From contig JACIWI010000016.1 in NCBI GenBank assembly GCA_014361055.1, forward strand, positions 1 to 46,277: a DNA stretch of 46,277 bases, read 5' to 3'. Positions 1-7,309 of the stretch are shown in pieces (the stretch's first letter is position 1; each line of letters begins with the position of its first letter). The notes under the pieces are model-generated. The model ran no database searches and was not told where the DNA came from. It saw only the letters and a list, made by a program, of their open reading frames with translations. Source of the stretch: Candidatus Bipolaricaulota bacterium. GTDB lineage: Bacteria > Bipolaricaulota > Bipolaricaulia > Bipolaricaulales > Bipolaricaulaceae. The position numbers were made by a program, and so were the translations under genes.

Positions 1-11
1 AGGACATTGTA

Positions 12-26
12 GGGGCCGAAGGCCCC
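12..26. terminator. Short GC hairpin at window start
   Basis: GGGGCC and GGCCCC form a 6-bp stem with a GAA loop. It may end a gene that lies outside the window. No T-run follows, so the terminator role is only a guess. Confidence 0.3.
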
Positions 27-113
27 GAGCGCCAAGTTTCCGTGCTGGATCGTTGTGTGGATTGCTTGCCCCAGGGGCCGTGGTACCATGGGGTTGTGGC
101 GGAACACGGGCGG

Positions 114-323
114 ATGGTCATCGTGGCCAGCTTTGGCCGACCGGTAGATGCACATTTGGCGCGGATGGAGCTCGAGGCGGAGGGGATCCAGGCGTTCATC
201 CTCGACGAGCACGCGATCTCCGCAAACCCGTTCTACGCCCCGGCCCTGGGCGGGGTGAAGGTGGCGGTGCGGGAGGAGGACGCGGCTCGGGCGCGGGCGA
301 TCCTGGGGAAGGAACCGGGGTGA
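114..323 (+). CDS. DUF2007 family small protein
   Basis: A 69-residue protein beginning MVIVASFGRPVDAHLARMEL. The pattern of a short beta strand, an AHLAR helix, an EGI..F turn, a central Gly/Pro-rich loop and an EEDAARARAIL helix matches DUF2007 (putative signal-transducing, PII-like fold). The ATG at 114 was chosen because family members begin just before the 'VASF' strand. In-frame GTG codons lie upstream (42, 96), but the residues they add do not look like the family. The stop overlaps the GTG start of the zinc transporter gene by two bases, so the two are probably co-translated. Function in the family is unknown. Confidence 0.7.
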   Translation: MVIVASFGRPVDAHLARMELEAEGIQAFILDEHAISANPFYAPALGGVKVAVREEDAARARAILGKEPG

Positions 324-1063
324 GCCCGCTCGCCTCAGGGGCGCTGGCGTCGCTGGCGGCCGGGCTCGCCACCGGGATCGGGGCCCTCCCGGTGCTCTTG
401 CGGTGGAAACCGTCCCCGAAACTGTTCGACGGGATGCTCGGGTTCGCGGCGGGGGTGATGCTGGCGGCCACGTTCTTTTCGCTCCTCCTCCCCGCGGTCG
501 AGGCCGGAGGACCGTGGCGGGCGCTCGTGGGCTTCCTCGCCGGGGTGGGGCTGCTCGTGGCCGCGGATCGGCTCACGCCGCACCTCCACTTCCCCGGCGG
601 GGGGGAAGGGCCGTCGAGCCGGCTCCGCAAGATCTGGCTGTTCGCGCTGGCCATCACCATCCACAACTTCCCGGAAGGGCTGGCGGTGGGAGTCGCGTTC
701 GGAGGCGGGGACATCGCGGCTGCCCTTTCCCTCACGGTAGGGATTGCCCTCCAGAACATGCCCGAGGGGCTGGCCGTGGCCCTGCCCCTGGTCGGCGAGG
801 GCTATTCACGTGGGCGAGCCCTCTTCTACGCGACGATGACCGGATTGGCCGAGCCCCTCGCCGGAACACTTGGGGCGGTGGCGGTGGTCGAGGCCGCCGG
901 CCTCCTCCCCTATGGGCTGGCGTTCGCGGCCGGGGCGATGCTGTACGTGATCTCCGACGAGATCATCCCCGAGTCCCACCGCCGAGGACACGAGTTCTGG
1001 GCCACGGGGGGCTTGGTGCTCGGGTTTGCCGTGATGATGCTCCTCGACACCCTGCTCGGCTGA
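320..1063 (+). CDS. ZIP family divalent metal transporter (ZupT-like)
   Basis: A 247-residue polytopic membrane protein with about eight hydrophobic segments. It carries the two ZIP hallmark motifs, HNFPEG in the fourth segment (near residue 115) and QNMPEG in the fifth (near residue 146), which form the metal site for Zn2+, Fe2+ or similar ions. The loop between segments 3 and 4 is short (HLHFPGGGEG) with two histidines, as in bacterial ZupT-type proteins. The start is a GTG whose last two bases are the first two of the upstream TGA, so translation is coupled to the DUF2007 gene. It ends two bases before the convergent NYN gene. Metal specificity cannot be read from sequence. Confidence 0.85.
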   Translation: MSPLASGALASLAAGLATGIGALPVLLRWKPSPKLFDGMLGFAAGVMLAATFFSLLLPAVEAGGPWRALVGFLAGVGLLVAADRLTPHLHFPGGGEGPSSRLRKIWLFALAITIHNFPEGLAVGVAFGGGDIAAALSLTVGIALQNMPEGLAVALPLVGEGYSRGRALFYATMTGLAEPLAGTLGAVAVVEAAGLLPYGLAFAAGAMLYVISDEIIPESHRRGHEFWATGGLVLGFAVMMLLDTLLG

Positions 1064-1065
1064 GC

Positions 1066-1593
1066 TCAGCCCGTCGCCGCGGGCTCGTGGTTGAACCGGG
1101 GCAGGATGACCCCTGGGACCTCGTCCAGGTTCTGGTAGTGGTCTGAAGCCCGGATCAGCTCCACCGAAGTCGATCCACGACCGGGGCCGAGGACGGTCAC
1201 CCGCTTCCCTTGGCGGCTGAGGAAGTCCACCAGGGCCACGAAGTCCGAATCTCCGGTCACCAGCACCATCTCGTGCACGAGAGGGGCCAAGTTCACCGCC
1301 TCCAGCACGAGCTCGGTGTCCATGTTTGCCTTCATGCCCCCATCGGCATGCTCCCGCACCGGCTTGATCAGCACCCGGAACCCCATGAACGACAGGGCAT
1401 CCACCAACCTCATCCGGCGCTCATCGTCCCGCCGATAGGGGATGAACGCGAGGAACTTCACCTCGCGCTCATCCAGGCCGTGCTGGTTGAGGATGTATTC
1501 CTTGAGCGCATCGTACCGGACCTCGCTACCCTGCCGCTCGAACGTCTCTTGGATGTTCTGCACATCCACAAGCACTGCTACCCGAAGTTTCAT
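1066..1593 (-). CDS. NYN domain (PIN-like) putative RNase, LabA/DUF88 family
   Basis: A 175-residue protein that is essentially one NYN domain. The conserved acidic residues of the PIN-like active site are visible: Asp in VLVDVQNI near the N-terminus, Asp in MDTELVLEAV mid-protein, and both Asp in TGDSDF. These usually bind Mg2+ in RNases of this fold. The C-terminal part has the family's GKRVTVLGPG strand and the S..L..ASD..Q.L segment. The gene is monocistronic on the minus strand. An AAGG lies just upstream of the ATG as a weak ribosome site. Substrate unknown. Confidence 0.82.
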   Translation of the reverse strand: MKLRVAVLVDVQNIQETFERQGSEVRYDALKEYILNQHGLDEREVKFLAFIPYRRDDERRMRLVDALSFMGFRVLIKPVREHADGGMKANMDTELVLEAVNLAPLVHEMVLVTGDSDFVALVDFLSRQGKRVTVLGPGRGSTSVELIRASDHYQNLDEVPGVILPRFNHEPAATG

Positions 1594-1734
1594 GCCTTCA
1601 TCACGCTCAGGGGAGAATAGGTATTTGGTTCAAAGCATTCCCACAGCTGAGCCAGCAAGAAGAAATTCTAGCTTCCCCGGATGAAAATCGCAAGGCGCCA
1701 CAGCCCGCGGCGGGTTCGCGTATGATCCTGGGCG

Positions 1735-1742
1735 AAAGGAGG
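1735..1742 (+). promoter_or_regulatory. Ribosome binding site fixing the YjbQ-like start
   Basis: AAAGGAGG sits 6 bases before the GTG at 1749. This favours that GTG over the ATG at 1722, which lies upstream of the site. TATGAT at 1721-1726 could be a -10 box, but no convincing -35 is present. Confidence 0.6.
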
Positions 1743-1748
1743 ACTGAG

Positions 1749-2120
1749 GTGCTGGAGACGCTCAGGATCAGGACGGAGAAGAGAGAACAGGCGGTGGACG
1801 TTACGGAGGACATCCAGCGGGTGGTCGCCGCGTCGCGCATCCGCGAAGGGTTCATCATCATTTATGTCCCCCACGACGCGGCTGCGGTCAGCATCCACCG
1901 AACCCTGGCCGAGGAGGACGCCCCGAAGCTGGACCGGATGCTGGACGCGGTCAACCCCGATCAGGAGGTACCCCAGTACACCAAGGCCGCGTTCGTCGCC
2001 CCTACCGAGGTCGGGGTGATCAAGGACGGGCGGATGGTGTTGGGGGACGACCAGCGCGTGTACTTCTACGAGTTCGACGGACCGCAAGATCGGCAGCTCT
2101 TCGTGTACGTGGGCAAGTAA
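1749..2120 (+). CDS. YjbQ/UPF0047 family protein, divergent
   Basis: A 123-residue protein with the YjbQ (UPF0047) outline: an N-terminal strand LRIRTEKREQAVDVTEDIQ, a VPHDAAAVSIH segment in place of the usual HTTA-type motif, and a C-terminal VYFYEFDGP that is diagnostic for the family. Canonical members carry a GN-AHAHLKA block with histidines between these; here that stretch is shortened to YTKAAFVAPTEVG and has no histidine. The family has been linked to thiamin phosphate synthase activity and metal binding. Loss of the His block suggests altered or lost catalysis. Start chosen from the AAAGGAGG site. Confidence 0.72.
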   Translation: MLETLRIRTEKREQAVDVTEDIQRVVAASRIREGFIIIYVPHDAAAVSIHRTLAEEDAPKLDRMLDAVNPDQEVPQYTKAAFVAPTEVGVIKDGRMVLGDDQRVYFYEFDGPQDRQLFVYVGK

Positions 2121-2149
2121 CGGCCGACGGCCTCTCTGGCGACGTGGTG

Positions 2150-2179
2150 TTGACGGAGGTCCAGCAAGAAAGGTAACAT
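2150..2179 (+). promoter_or_regulatory. Promoter for the tRNA-Asn/tRNA-Ile pair
   Basis: TTGACG (2150-2155), an 18-bp spacer and TAACAT (2174-2179), ending 10 bases before the first tRNA nucleotide. Confidence 0.55.
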
Positions 2180-2189
2180 ACGCTCGTAC

Positions 2190-2265
2190 TCCCCGGTAGC
2201 TCAGTTGGCAGAGCAGCCGGCTGTTAACCGGCGGGCCGGAGGTTCGAGTCCTCCCCGGGGAGCCA
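2190..2265 (+). tRNA. tRNA-Asn (GTT)
   Basis: A 76-nt cloverleaf. Acceptor TCCCCGG pairs with CCGGGGA. D arm GCTC/GAGC, anticodon stem GCCGG/CCGGC around the loop CTGTTAA (anticodon GTT), T arm GGAGG-TTCGAGT-CCTCC. Discriminator G and an encoded CCA (2263-2265) are present. Confidence 0.97.
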
Positions 2266-2339
2266 GGGTCCGTAGCTCAGGTGGCCAGAGCGCACGCCTG
2301 ATAAGCGTGAGGTCCCTGGTTCGACTCCAGGCGGGCCCA
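2266..2339 (+). tRNA. tRNA-Ile (GAT)
   Basis: A 74-nt cloverleaf starting at the base right after the CCA of tRNA-Asn. Acceptor GGGTCCG pairs with CGGGCCC (one T-G pair), anticodon stem CACGC/GCGTG around CTGATAA (anticodon GAT), T arm CCTGG-TTCGACT-CCAGG, discriminator A. No CCA is encoded; TTTTCG follows. The convergent HAD gene stops 8 bases downstream. Confidence 0.96.
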
Positions 2340-2347
2340 TTTTCGTT

Positions 2348-3100
2348 TCATCCGAGGGTCAGCGCGGTGAGGTCGGGGAGGACGAGGTCTGCCACCGGCG
2401 CGAGCTCCTCGGGGTAGCCCAATCCGGTGAGCACGCCGACCGTCAGGCGACAACCCGCTTCTCGGCCGGCCAAGAGGTCGCCCACCGTGTCCCCTACCAT
2501 CACCCCCTGCTCGGGGAGGATCCCCAGCGCCCGGCACGCCGCCAATACCGGCTCCGGCGCCGGCTTCCGCACTGCGCATACGTCCACGCCGATCACGGCG
2601 TCCACGAGATCTGTCCAACCCAGCGCCGCCAGGTGCCGCCGGGCGGCCGAAGCGGTGTCGTGGGTCACCACCGCCGTGCGGCCACCGTAGCGACGGATGG
2701 CGCGCAAGATGGCGTCCGCCCCCGGGGTCGGCCGGATGTACCGCTCAAACGGGAACTCTTCGTCCACCTCGCGGAACACCCGCTCAACAAGGGCGCGAGC
2801 CTCCTCCAGGCCTCCACCGCACGCTTCGCTCAGGTAGTGAGCGGTGGCGGCCTCGGCATCACACCGGGGGAGGGGGATGATCCCTTGGTTGGTCACTCCC
2901 GGCCGCGCCGGATCCAGACCCATGAACCGCAGCAGGGCCTCTGTCTCGGGTCCGGTCAGGTCCAGCCGCACCGCCAGCCTCTGTGCCCGTTCCCGCATCA
3001 CCTCAAGCCAGTGGTCGAACGCGAGGAGGGTCCCGTCCTTGTCGAACAGGAACCCGGATCCGGAAAAACGACGTCCGGCCGCGGAAAACCGCACGGACAT
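2348..3100 (-). CDS. HAD superfamily phosphatase (phosphoglycolate phosphatase-like)
   Basis: A 250-residue haloacid dehalogenase hydrolase. Motif I is FLFDKDGTL near residue 18 (nucleophile Asp and second Asp of DxDGT), a helical cap follows (about residues 30-120), motif II is the VVTHDT strand, a Lys lies in CAVRKPAPEPV, and motif IV is MVGDTVGDLLAGREAG. The fold and GDT..D..AG loop match the phosphoglycolate phosphatase/Gph branch, but the substrate cannot be assigned. A TAACAT -10 box ends 6 bases before the ATG and no ribosome site is present, so the mRNA is probably leaderless. The gene converges on the tRNAs. Confidence 0.85.
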   Translation of the reverse strand: MSVRFSAAGRRFSGSGFLFDKDGTLLAFDHWLEVMRERAQRLAVRLDLTGPETEALLRFMGLDPARPGVTNQGIIPLPRCDAEAATAHYLSEACGGGLEEARALVERVFREVDEEFPFERYIRPTPGADAILRAIRRYGGRTAVVTHDTASAARRHLAALGWTDLVDAVIGVDVCAVRKPAPEPVLAACRALGILPEQGVMVGDTVGDLLAGREAGCRLTVGVLTGLGYPEELAPVADLVLPDLTALTLG

Positions 3101-3106
3101 GGGCCG

Positions 3107-3134
3107 ATGTTACCTCGCCCCATGGTAGGGACAA
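3107..3134 (-). promoter_or_regulatory. Promoter of the HAD phosphatase gene
   Basis: On the minus strand: TTGTCC (3134-3129), 16-bp spacer, TAACAT (3112-3107). The ATG follows after only 6 bases (CGGCCC), which places the start codon at the expected +1. Confidence 0.5.
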
Positions 3135-3198
3135 GGTCCCCGGCCTTAGGGAACCGGGTCACCATGCGCCCATTCCCGAGCGGGTATCCTCCGCGTCC

Positions 3199-4206
3199 AT
3201 GAGGCACCGGCTCCCGCTCCGAACGCTGATCGTCGTCGCCGGGTTGCTCGGGGTCTGCATTCCGGGGCAGTCACCCATGAGTCCATCCCCGGCGGCGCTT
3301 CCGTCTCCGGCCAGCTTTCACGGTCGCCGTGGGGTGTACCTCACCGCCTATGCCGCCGCCCAGCCGGGGTTCCTCGAGGAGACGCTCGACCACCTGGCGC
3401 GGTTCGGCTTGGACACGGTGGTGATCGACGTCAAGAACAACCAGGGCGAGGTGTGCTACCCCTCCCAGGTGGACCTGGCCCACCGCATCGGCGCGGTGAA
3501 GCCGTTGCTGGACCTTCCCGCAGTGGTCCGGGCGGTGCACGCCCGGGGCATGTATGCCATCGCCCGACAGGTCGTGTTCTACGATCCCCTCCTCGCCCGT
3601 CACCTCGGCTCATCCACCGCCCCGTGGGTGTTGCCCACGGTGGAGGCGGCGGTGGAGTACAACCTGGCGATCGCCGGGGAGGTGGAGCGGGCGGGGTTCG
3701 ATGAGCTCCAGTTCGACTACATCCGGTTCCCGGACGATGGCCCCATCGGACCGGACTACTCCGCCCGGTGCGTGGCGGTGGAGGCGTTCTTGGCTCACGC
3801 CCGGTCCAGGCTCGATCTGCCCCTGTCGGTGGACGTGTACGGCCGGGTGATGTGGCCGTGGAACGCCCGCCGCATCGACCCCATCGGCCAACACCTGGAG
3901 GGCATGGCCGGGCTCGTGGACGTGGTGTCGCCGATGCTCTACCCATCCCATTTTGTCGAGCAAGAGCTCAAGAACGACCCCTACGGCACCGTGCGGCGAA
4001 CCATGGACCATGGGCTGGCCCGGGTGAAGGCCCCGCTGCGCCCGTTCCTGCAGGCGTTCGCCATGGCCATCCCGCCCGGGATGACCCTCGCCGAGTACAT
4101 CGTGGCCCAGGTCCGGGCGGCGGAGGAGACAGGGGCGGACGGTTATCTGTTCTGGAATCCCCGCTCCGACTACGCCGCGCTCTGGGAGGCGCTGGGGTCG
4201 CGGTAG
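3199..4206 (+). CDS. DUF4015 putative glycoside hydrolase, exported
   Basis: A 335-residue protein with a hydrophobic N-terminal segment (TLIVVAGLLGVC, residues 9-20) that could be a signal peptide or anchor, then a Ser/Pro-rich linker, then a TIM-barrel domain of the DUF4015 family (putative glycosyl hydrolase). Family landmarks: GVYLTAYAA, TVVIDVKNNQGEV, ARQVVFYDPLLA, the DELQFDYIRFPDDG block with candidate acidic catalytic residues, SVDVYGR and VSPMLYPSH. The Cys in GLLGVC has Val at -1, so it is not a good lipobox. ATG 3199 was chosen because it directly precedes the hydrophobic segment. A TATCCT box (3185-3190) lies 8 bases before it with no ribosome site, suggesting a leaderless mRNA. 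Substrate unknown. Confidence 0.8.
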   Translation: MRHRLPLRTLIVVAGLLGVCIPGQSPMSPSPAALPSPASFHGRRGVYLTAYAAAQPGFLEETLDHLARFGLDTVVIDVKNNQGEVCYPSQVDLAHRIGAVKPLLDLPAVVRAVHARGMYAIARQVVFYDPLLARHLGSSTAPWVLPTVEAAVEYNLAIAGEVERAGFDELQFDYIRFPDDGPIGPDYSARCVAVEAFLAHARSRLDLPLSVDVYGRVMWPWNARRIDPIGQHLEGMAGLVDVVSPMLYPSHFVEQELKNDPYGTVRRTMDHGLARVKAPLRPFLQAFAMAIPPGMTLAEYIVAQVRAAEETGADGYLFWNPRSDYAALWEALGSR

Positions 4207-4212
4207 CCGGAT

Positions 4213-4241
4213 TTGTCCAACCCATTTCCCCGGCCTAAACT
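4213..4241 (+). promoter_or_regulatory. Candidate promoter of the proline-linker protein gene
   Basis: TTGTCC (4213-4218), 17-bp spacer, TAAACT (4236-4241). AAAGGGGG (4248-4255) lies just before the GTG at 4260. Confidence 0.45.
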
Positions 4242-4259
4242 AAGGTCAAAGGGGGCAGG

Positions 4260-5315
4260 GTGCGAAGAATAGGGTTGGCGGCGGTTGCGGTTCTGTTGAC
4301 TTTGCGTGCCTTTGGGGGCGAGCTCTTCCCCGAGTCCTTCACCTGCACCGGTGAGGCCTCTGCCGGGTTGTGCTGGCTGTCCGATGTCCGCCTGTACGCC
4401 ACGGCTACCTGGCGCTTCACCGGCGTTTCCGGTGGGAACTGGACCTTGGTCCTCGAGGGCGTGGCGGCTGATCCCTGCGCCGACTGCGAGCTTGGCCGGG
4501 ATCTGTACGTCCGGGTCTACTACTCCGAGGGGATTCCGCCCTGGCAGTGGCAGGATGTCCTTCTGCGCAACGTGGATCTGGCCGGGCCCAATGGGTACAC
4601 GGTGCGGGCGGAGATCCCGATCCAGGTGAGGGGGCCCGATCTCTCCGTCATGGTGAAGAGATTGGTCCTCTGCGACCCCCGGGTTGGGTTCACTGGGGCC
4701 TCCGCCCGGCTGGTGCTCCCCGCCGTCCCCGTGGTGGAGCCCCCTCCTCCTCCCCCGCCGCCCGTGGTGGAACCTTCTCCTCCTCCCGTAGTGGAGCCTC
4801 CTCCCCCCGAGGTGTGCTTGATCGGGATGACCTTCTCCTGTGCTCCGGCCGACCTTGCCGCCTCCTGCGCCCCGGACCTGGACCTTGAAGCCGTGGCCCG
4901 GGACCCCCTCCCCGAGACCTTCGGTCCCGGTGCAGACGTGGTCCTCCTTGGTCCCGGCCACTACAGCGGGGAATTCCTCGGCCCCACGGACTTCCAGGAC
5001 TGGTATCGGATCAGGGTGGAGTTCACCGAGGCCGCCGTGGTGTACCTCCGGACCATCTCCCCGAACCTCGTGGTGGACGTATACCTCGTCCACGACCCCT
5101 GCGGGACCGACCTCGCCGTGTGCCGGGACGTCCAGGGCGCCACCGCCCTCGCCGTCCCCTGCCACGAGGAGCACCGGTGCGAGACGATCCCGAGCGAAGG
5201 AGAGGGGGTGTGCTTCCGCAGCGGGGCCTGCAACCTCTACGTCCGGATCGTCCGGAAGGCCGGGGAGGGGCCGTACCTCCTCTCCGTCCTCCCGGCGGGC
5301 TTCCTTGCCCGTTGA
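4260..5315 (+). CDS. Secreted Cys-rich protein with proline linker and PPC-like domain
   Basis: A 351-residue protein with GTG start and N-terminal signal peptide (RRIGLAAVAVLLTLRAFGG). An N-terminal beta-rich domain (about 22-155) with several Cys is joined by a proline-rich linker (about 158-182, VVEPPPPP-type repeats) to a C-terminal domain with the outline of bacterial pre-peptidase C-terminal (PPC) modules: GPGHYSGEFLGPTDFQDWYRI, VVDVYLVHDP and YVRIVRKAGEGPYLLSV. The C-terminal domain contains many Cys, unusual for PPC domains and consistent with disulfides outside the cell. No enzyme motif seen. The stop overlaps the TTG start of the DUF429 gene. Confidence 0.7.
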   Translation: MRRIGLAAVAVLLTLRAFGGELFPESFTCTGEASAGLCWLSDVRLYATATWRFTGVSGGNWTLVLEGVAADPCADCELGRDLYVRVYYSEGIPPWQWQDVLLRNVDLAGPNGYTVRAEIPIQVRGPDLSVMVKRLVLCDPRVGFTGASARLVLPAVPVVEPPPPPPPPVVEPSPPPVVEPPPPEVCLIGMTFSCAPADLAASCAPDLDLEAVARDPLPETFGPGADVVLLGPGHYSGEFLGPTDFQDWYRIRVEFTEAAVVYLRTISPNLVVDVYLVHDPCGTDLAVCRDVQGATALAVPCHEEHRCETIPSEGEGVCFRSGACNLYVRIVRKAGEGPYLLSVLPAGFLAR

Positions 5316-6085
5316 GGTTCATCGGGGTAGATCTGGCCTGGTCTTCGGCGAACCCCACCGCGGCCGTGGCCCTGGAGTGGGATGGCCACACGGCCAAGCC
5401 CGTGGGGTGGCCATCGGCCCTTGGGGATGACGCGGAGGTCGTGAGGTTCGTGGCGGAGGCCGCGGGCCGTGGGCCGGCCCTGGTGGCCGTGGATGCCCCC
5501 CTCGTCGTGCCCAACGAGCTCGGGGCGAGGCCCTGCGACCGCGAGCTTTCCCAGACCTATCGGCGAGCCAAGGCCCAGGCCTATCCCGCCAACCGCCGGA
5601 GGCTCCATCCGGTGAGGGGGGAAGCGCTCGTGGCTACCCTGGAGGCCTTGGGGTTCGTCCACGACCCTAACGTGGTGGCCCGCGAGCCGGTGCGCCAGGT
5701 GGTGGAGGTTTTCCCCCATCCCGCGGCGGTGGAGCTCTTTGGGCTCACCGAGATCCTCAGGTACAAGGCCCGATCGGACCGGCCCCTCCCCCTCCGGTGG
5801 GGGGAGCTTCGGCGTTACCAGAACCTCCTCCGCTCCCTCCGGGAGGCCGAGCCACGGCTAGAGGCGGAGGCGATCCTGAAAGAGGACCCCACTGGGCTTC
5901 GGGGAAAGGCCCTGAAGGCCCGCGAGGACCTCCTCGACGCCCTCTTCTGCGCCTACATCGCCCTCCACCTCTGGTACTGGGGGGAGGCCGGTTACCGTCG
6001 CTTCGGGGACCTTGCCACAGGGTACATCCTGGTTCCGATGCGGCCGGGGCTTACTGACCGAGGTACTCCCGCTGGGCTGGGGTGA
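5312..6085 (+). CDS. DUF429 family protein (predicted nuclease-like)
   Basis: A 257-residue protein with RNase H-like features of DUF429: FIGVDLAWS at the very start, ALVAVDAPL in the middle, a long Arg-rich segment, VVEVFPHPAA, and a C-terminal REDLLDALFCAYIALHLW helix typical of the family. The TTG at 5312 overlaps the upstream TGA (TTGA) and puts the conserved strand right at the N-terminus; no ATG is available nearby. The 3' end overlaps the convergent ahcY stop by 35 bases. Role unknown; the acidic residues suggest metal-dependent phosphodiester chemistry, but this is only family inference. Confidence 0.75.
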   Translation: MRFIGVDLAWSSANPTAAVALEWDGHTAKPVGWPSALGDDAEVVRFVAEAAGRGPALVAVDAPLVVPNELGARPCDRELSQTYRRAKAQAYPANRRRLHPVRGEALVATLEALGFVHDPNVVAREPVRQVVEVFPHPAAVELFGLTEILRYKARSDRPLPLRWGELRRYQNLLRSLREAEPRLEAEAILKEDPTGLRGKALKAREDLLDALFCAYIALHLWYWGEAGYRRFGDLATGYILVPMRPGLTDRGTPAGLG

Positions 6086-7280
6086 GCTCGTCGATGCGCG
6101 CCCCGCGGCTCGTGAGGAACAGGCGCGCCACCTCCTCGTCTACCTCCGCGGGCACGGGATACACCTGAGGCACAAGGCCTTCGCCCCGTTGGACCAGCCA
6201 GCGCAGGGAGAGGAGCTGGAGGGCAAACGAGAGGTCCATGATCTCCACGGGGTGCCCGTCCCCGGCCACGAGGTTCACGAGCCTCCCCCGGGCGAGAAGG
6301 TACACCCGCTTTCCGTTGGGGAGCCGGAACTCCTCCACGTGCTCCCTCACCCTCCTCCCCTCCGCCCGCTCCCGGAGCGCTCGCACGTCGATCTCCACGT
6401 CGAAGTGGCCGGCGTTGGCGAGGAAGAGCCCGTCCTTGGCGTCCTGGAGGTCGTCCCAGGTCACCACGTCCCGACAGCCGGTGGCGGTGATCACGAAGTC
6501 GGCGTGGGCGATGGCCTCCCGCAGCGGGGCCACGGAGAACCCGTCCATCACCGCCTCCGCCGCCCGTACTGGATCCACCTCGGCCACCACCACCTCCGCC
6601 CCGAGCCCCCGTGCCCGGAGGGCAATCCCCTTCCCGCACCAGCCGTAGCCCACCACGAGCACGGTCTTTCCGGCAAGGAGGAGGTTCGTGGCCCGCATTA
6701 CCGCGTCCCACACGGATTGGCCCGTCCCGTAGCGGTTGTCGAAGAGCTGCTTCATCTGGGCGTCGTTCACCGCCACCGCCGGGAACCGCAGGCGCCCTTC
6801 CTTGGCGAGCTTGCGCAGGCGGACGACCCCGGTCGTGGTCTCCTCGCATACTCCGATCACCGCATCCCCCAGGTGCCGTTCCTCCTCGTGGAGGAGGAGC
6901 GAGAGGTCGCCGCCGTCGTCCAGCACGAGGTGGGGGTGGATGGCCAGCACCTGCCGCAGGAACCGGTGGTAGTCCTCCTCGGTGGCCTCGCCCCGGGCGT
7001 ACACCGGCATCTCCTCGGCCAGGGCCTGAGCCACGTCGTCCTTGGCCGAGAGGGGGTTGGAGCTGGTCACGGCCAGATCCCCCCCGAGCGCCTTGAGGGC
7101 CAACGCCAGCCGGGCCGTCTTCGCCTCGAGGTGGATGCTCATGGCGATCCTGAGCCCAGAGAACGGGCGCTCCGGGCGCAACCGTTCCTCCAGCGCCCCC
7201 ACCACCGGCATGTGCGCCCGCACCCAGGCGATCCGCTCCTTCCCCTGCGCCACCAGATCTCGTCTCGTCATCGCGGCCAT
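6051..7280 (-). CDS. ahcY: S-adenosylhomocysteine hydrolase
   Basis: A 409-residue adenosylhomocysteinase: reversible hydrolysis of S-adenosylhomocysteine to adenosine and homocysteine, recycling the product of methyl transfer. The N-terminal substrate domain has MSIHLEAKTA, SSNPLSAKDDVA and LDDGGDL; the central Rossmann domain binds NAD through VVGYGWCGKG, followed by VAEVDPVRAAEAVMDGF; the C-terminus has NAGHFDVEID and LVNLVAGDGHPVEIMD. The WCGKG loop and short length resemble thermophile enzymes. A reading frame continues far upstream, but homology starts here at two ATGs (7280, 7271). TATACC (7300-7295) lies 14 bases before the first and no ribosome site is seen. The EamA and patatin genes lie directly upstream on the same strand. 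Confidence 0.95.
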   Translation of the reverse strand: MAAMTRRDLVAQGKERIAWVRAHMPVVGALEERLRPERPFSGLRIAMSIHLEAKTARLALALKALGGDLAVTSSNPLSAKDDVAQALAEEMPVYARGEATEEDYHRFLRQVLAIHPHLVLDDGGDLSLLLHEEERHLGDAVIGVCEETTTGVVRLRKLAKEGRLRFPAVAVNDAQMKQLFDNRYGTGQSVWDAVMRATNLLLAGKTVLVVGYGWCGKGIALRARGLGAEVVVAEVDPVRAAEAVMDGFSVAPLREAIAHADFVITATGCRDVVTWDDLQDAKDGLFLANAGHFDVEIDVRALRERAEGRRVREHVEEFRLPNGKRVYLLARGRLVNLVAGDGHPVEIMDLSFALQLLSLRWLVQRGEGLVPQVYPVPAEVDEEVARLFLTSRGARIDELTPAQREYLGQ

Positions 7281-7309
7281 GGACGGATGGTACGGGTATA
7301 TCCCGTCCC

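Noticed and set aside
196-759. Open frames opposite the ZIP gene
   Set aside because: GC-driven shadow frames: Arg/Pro-rich translations without family features.
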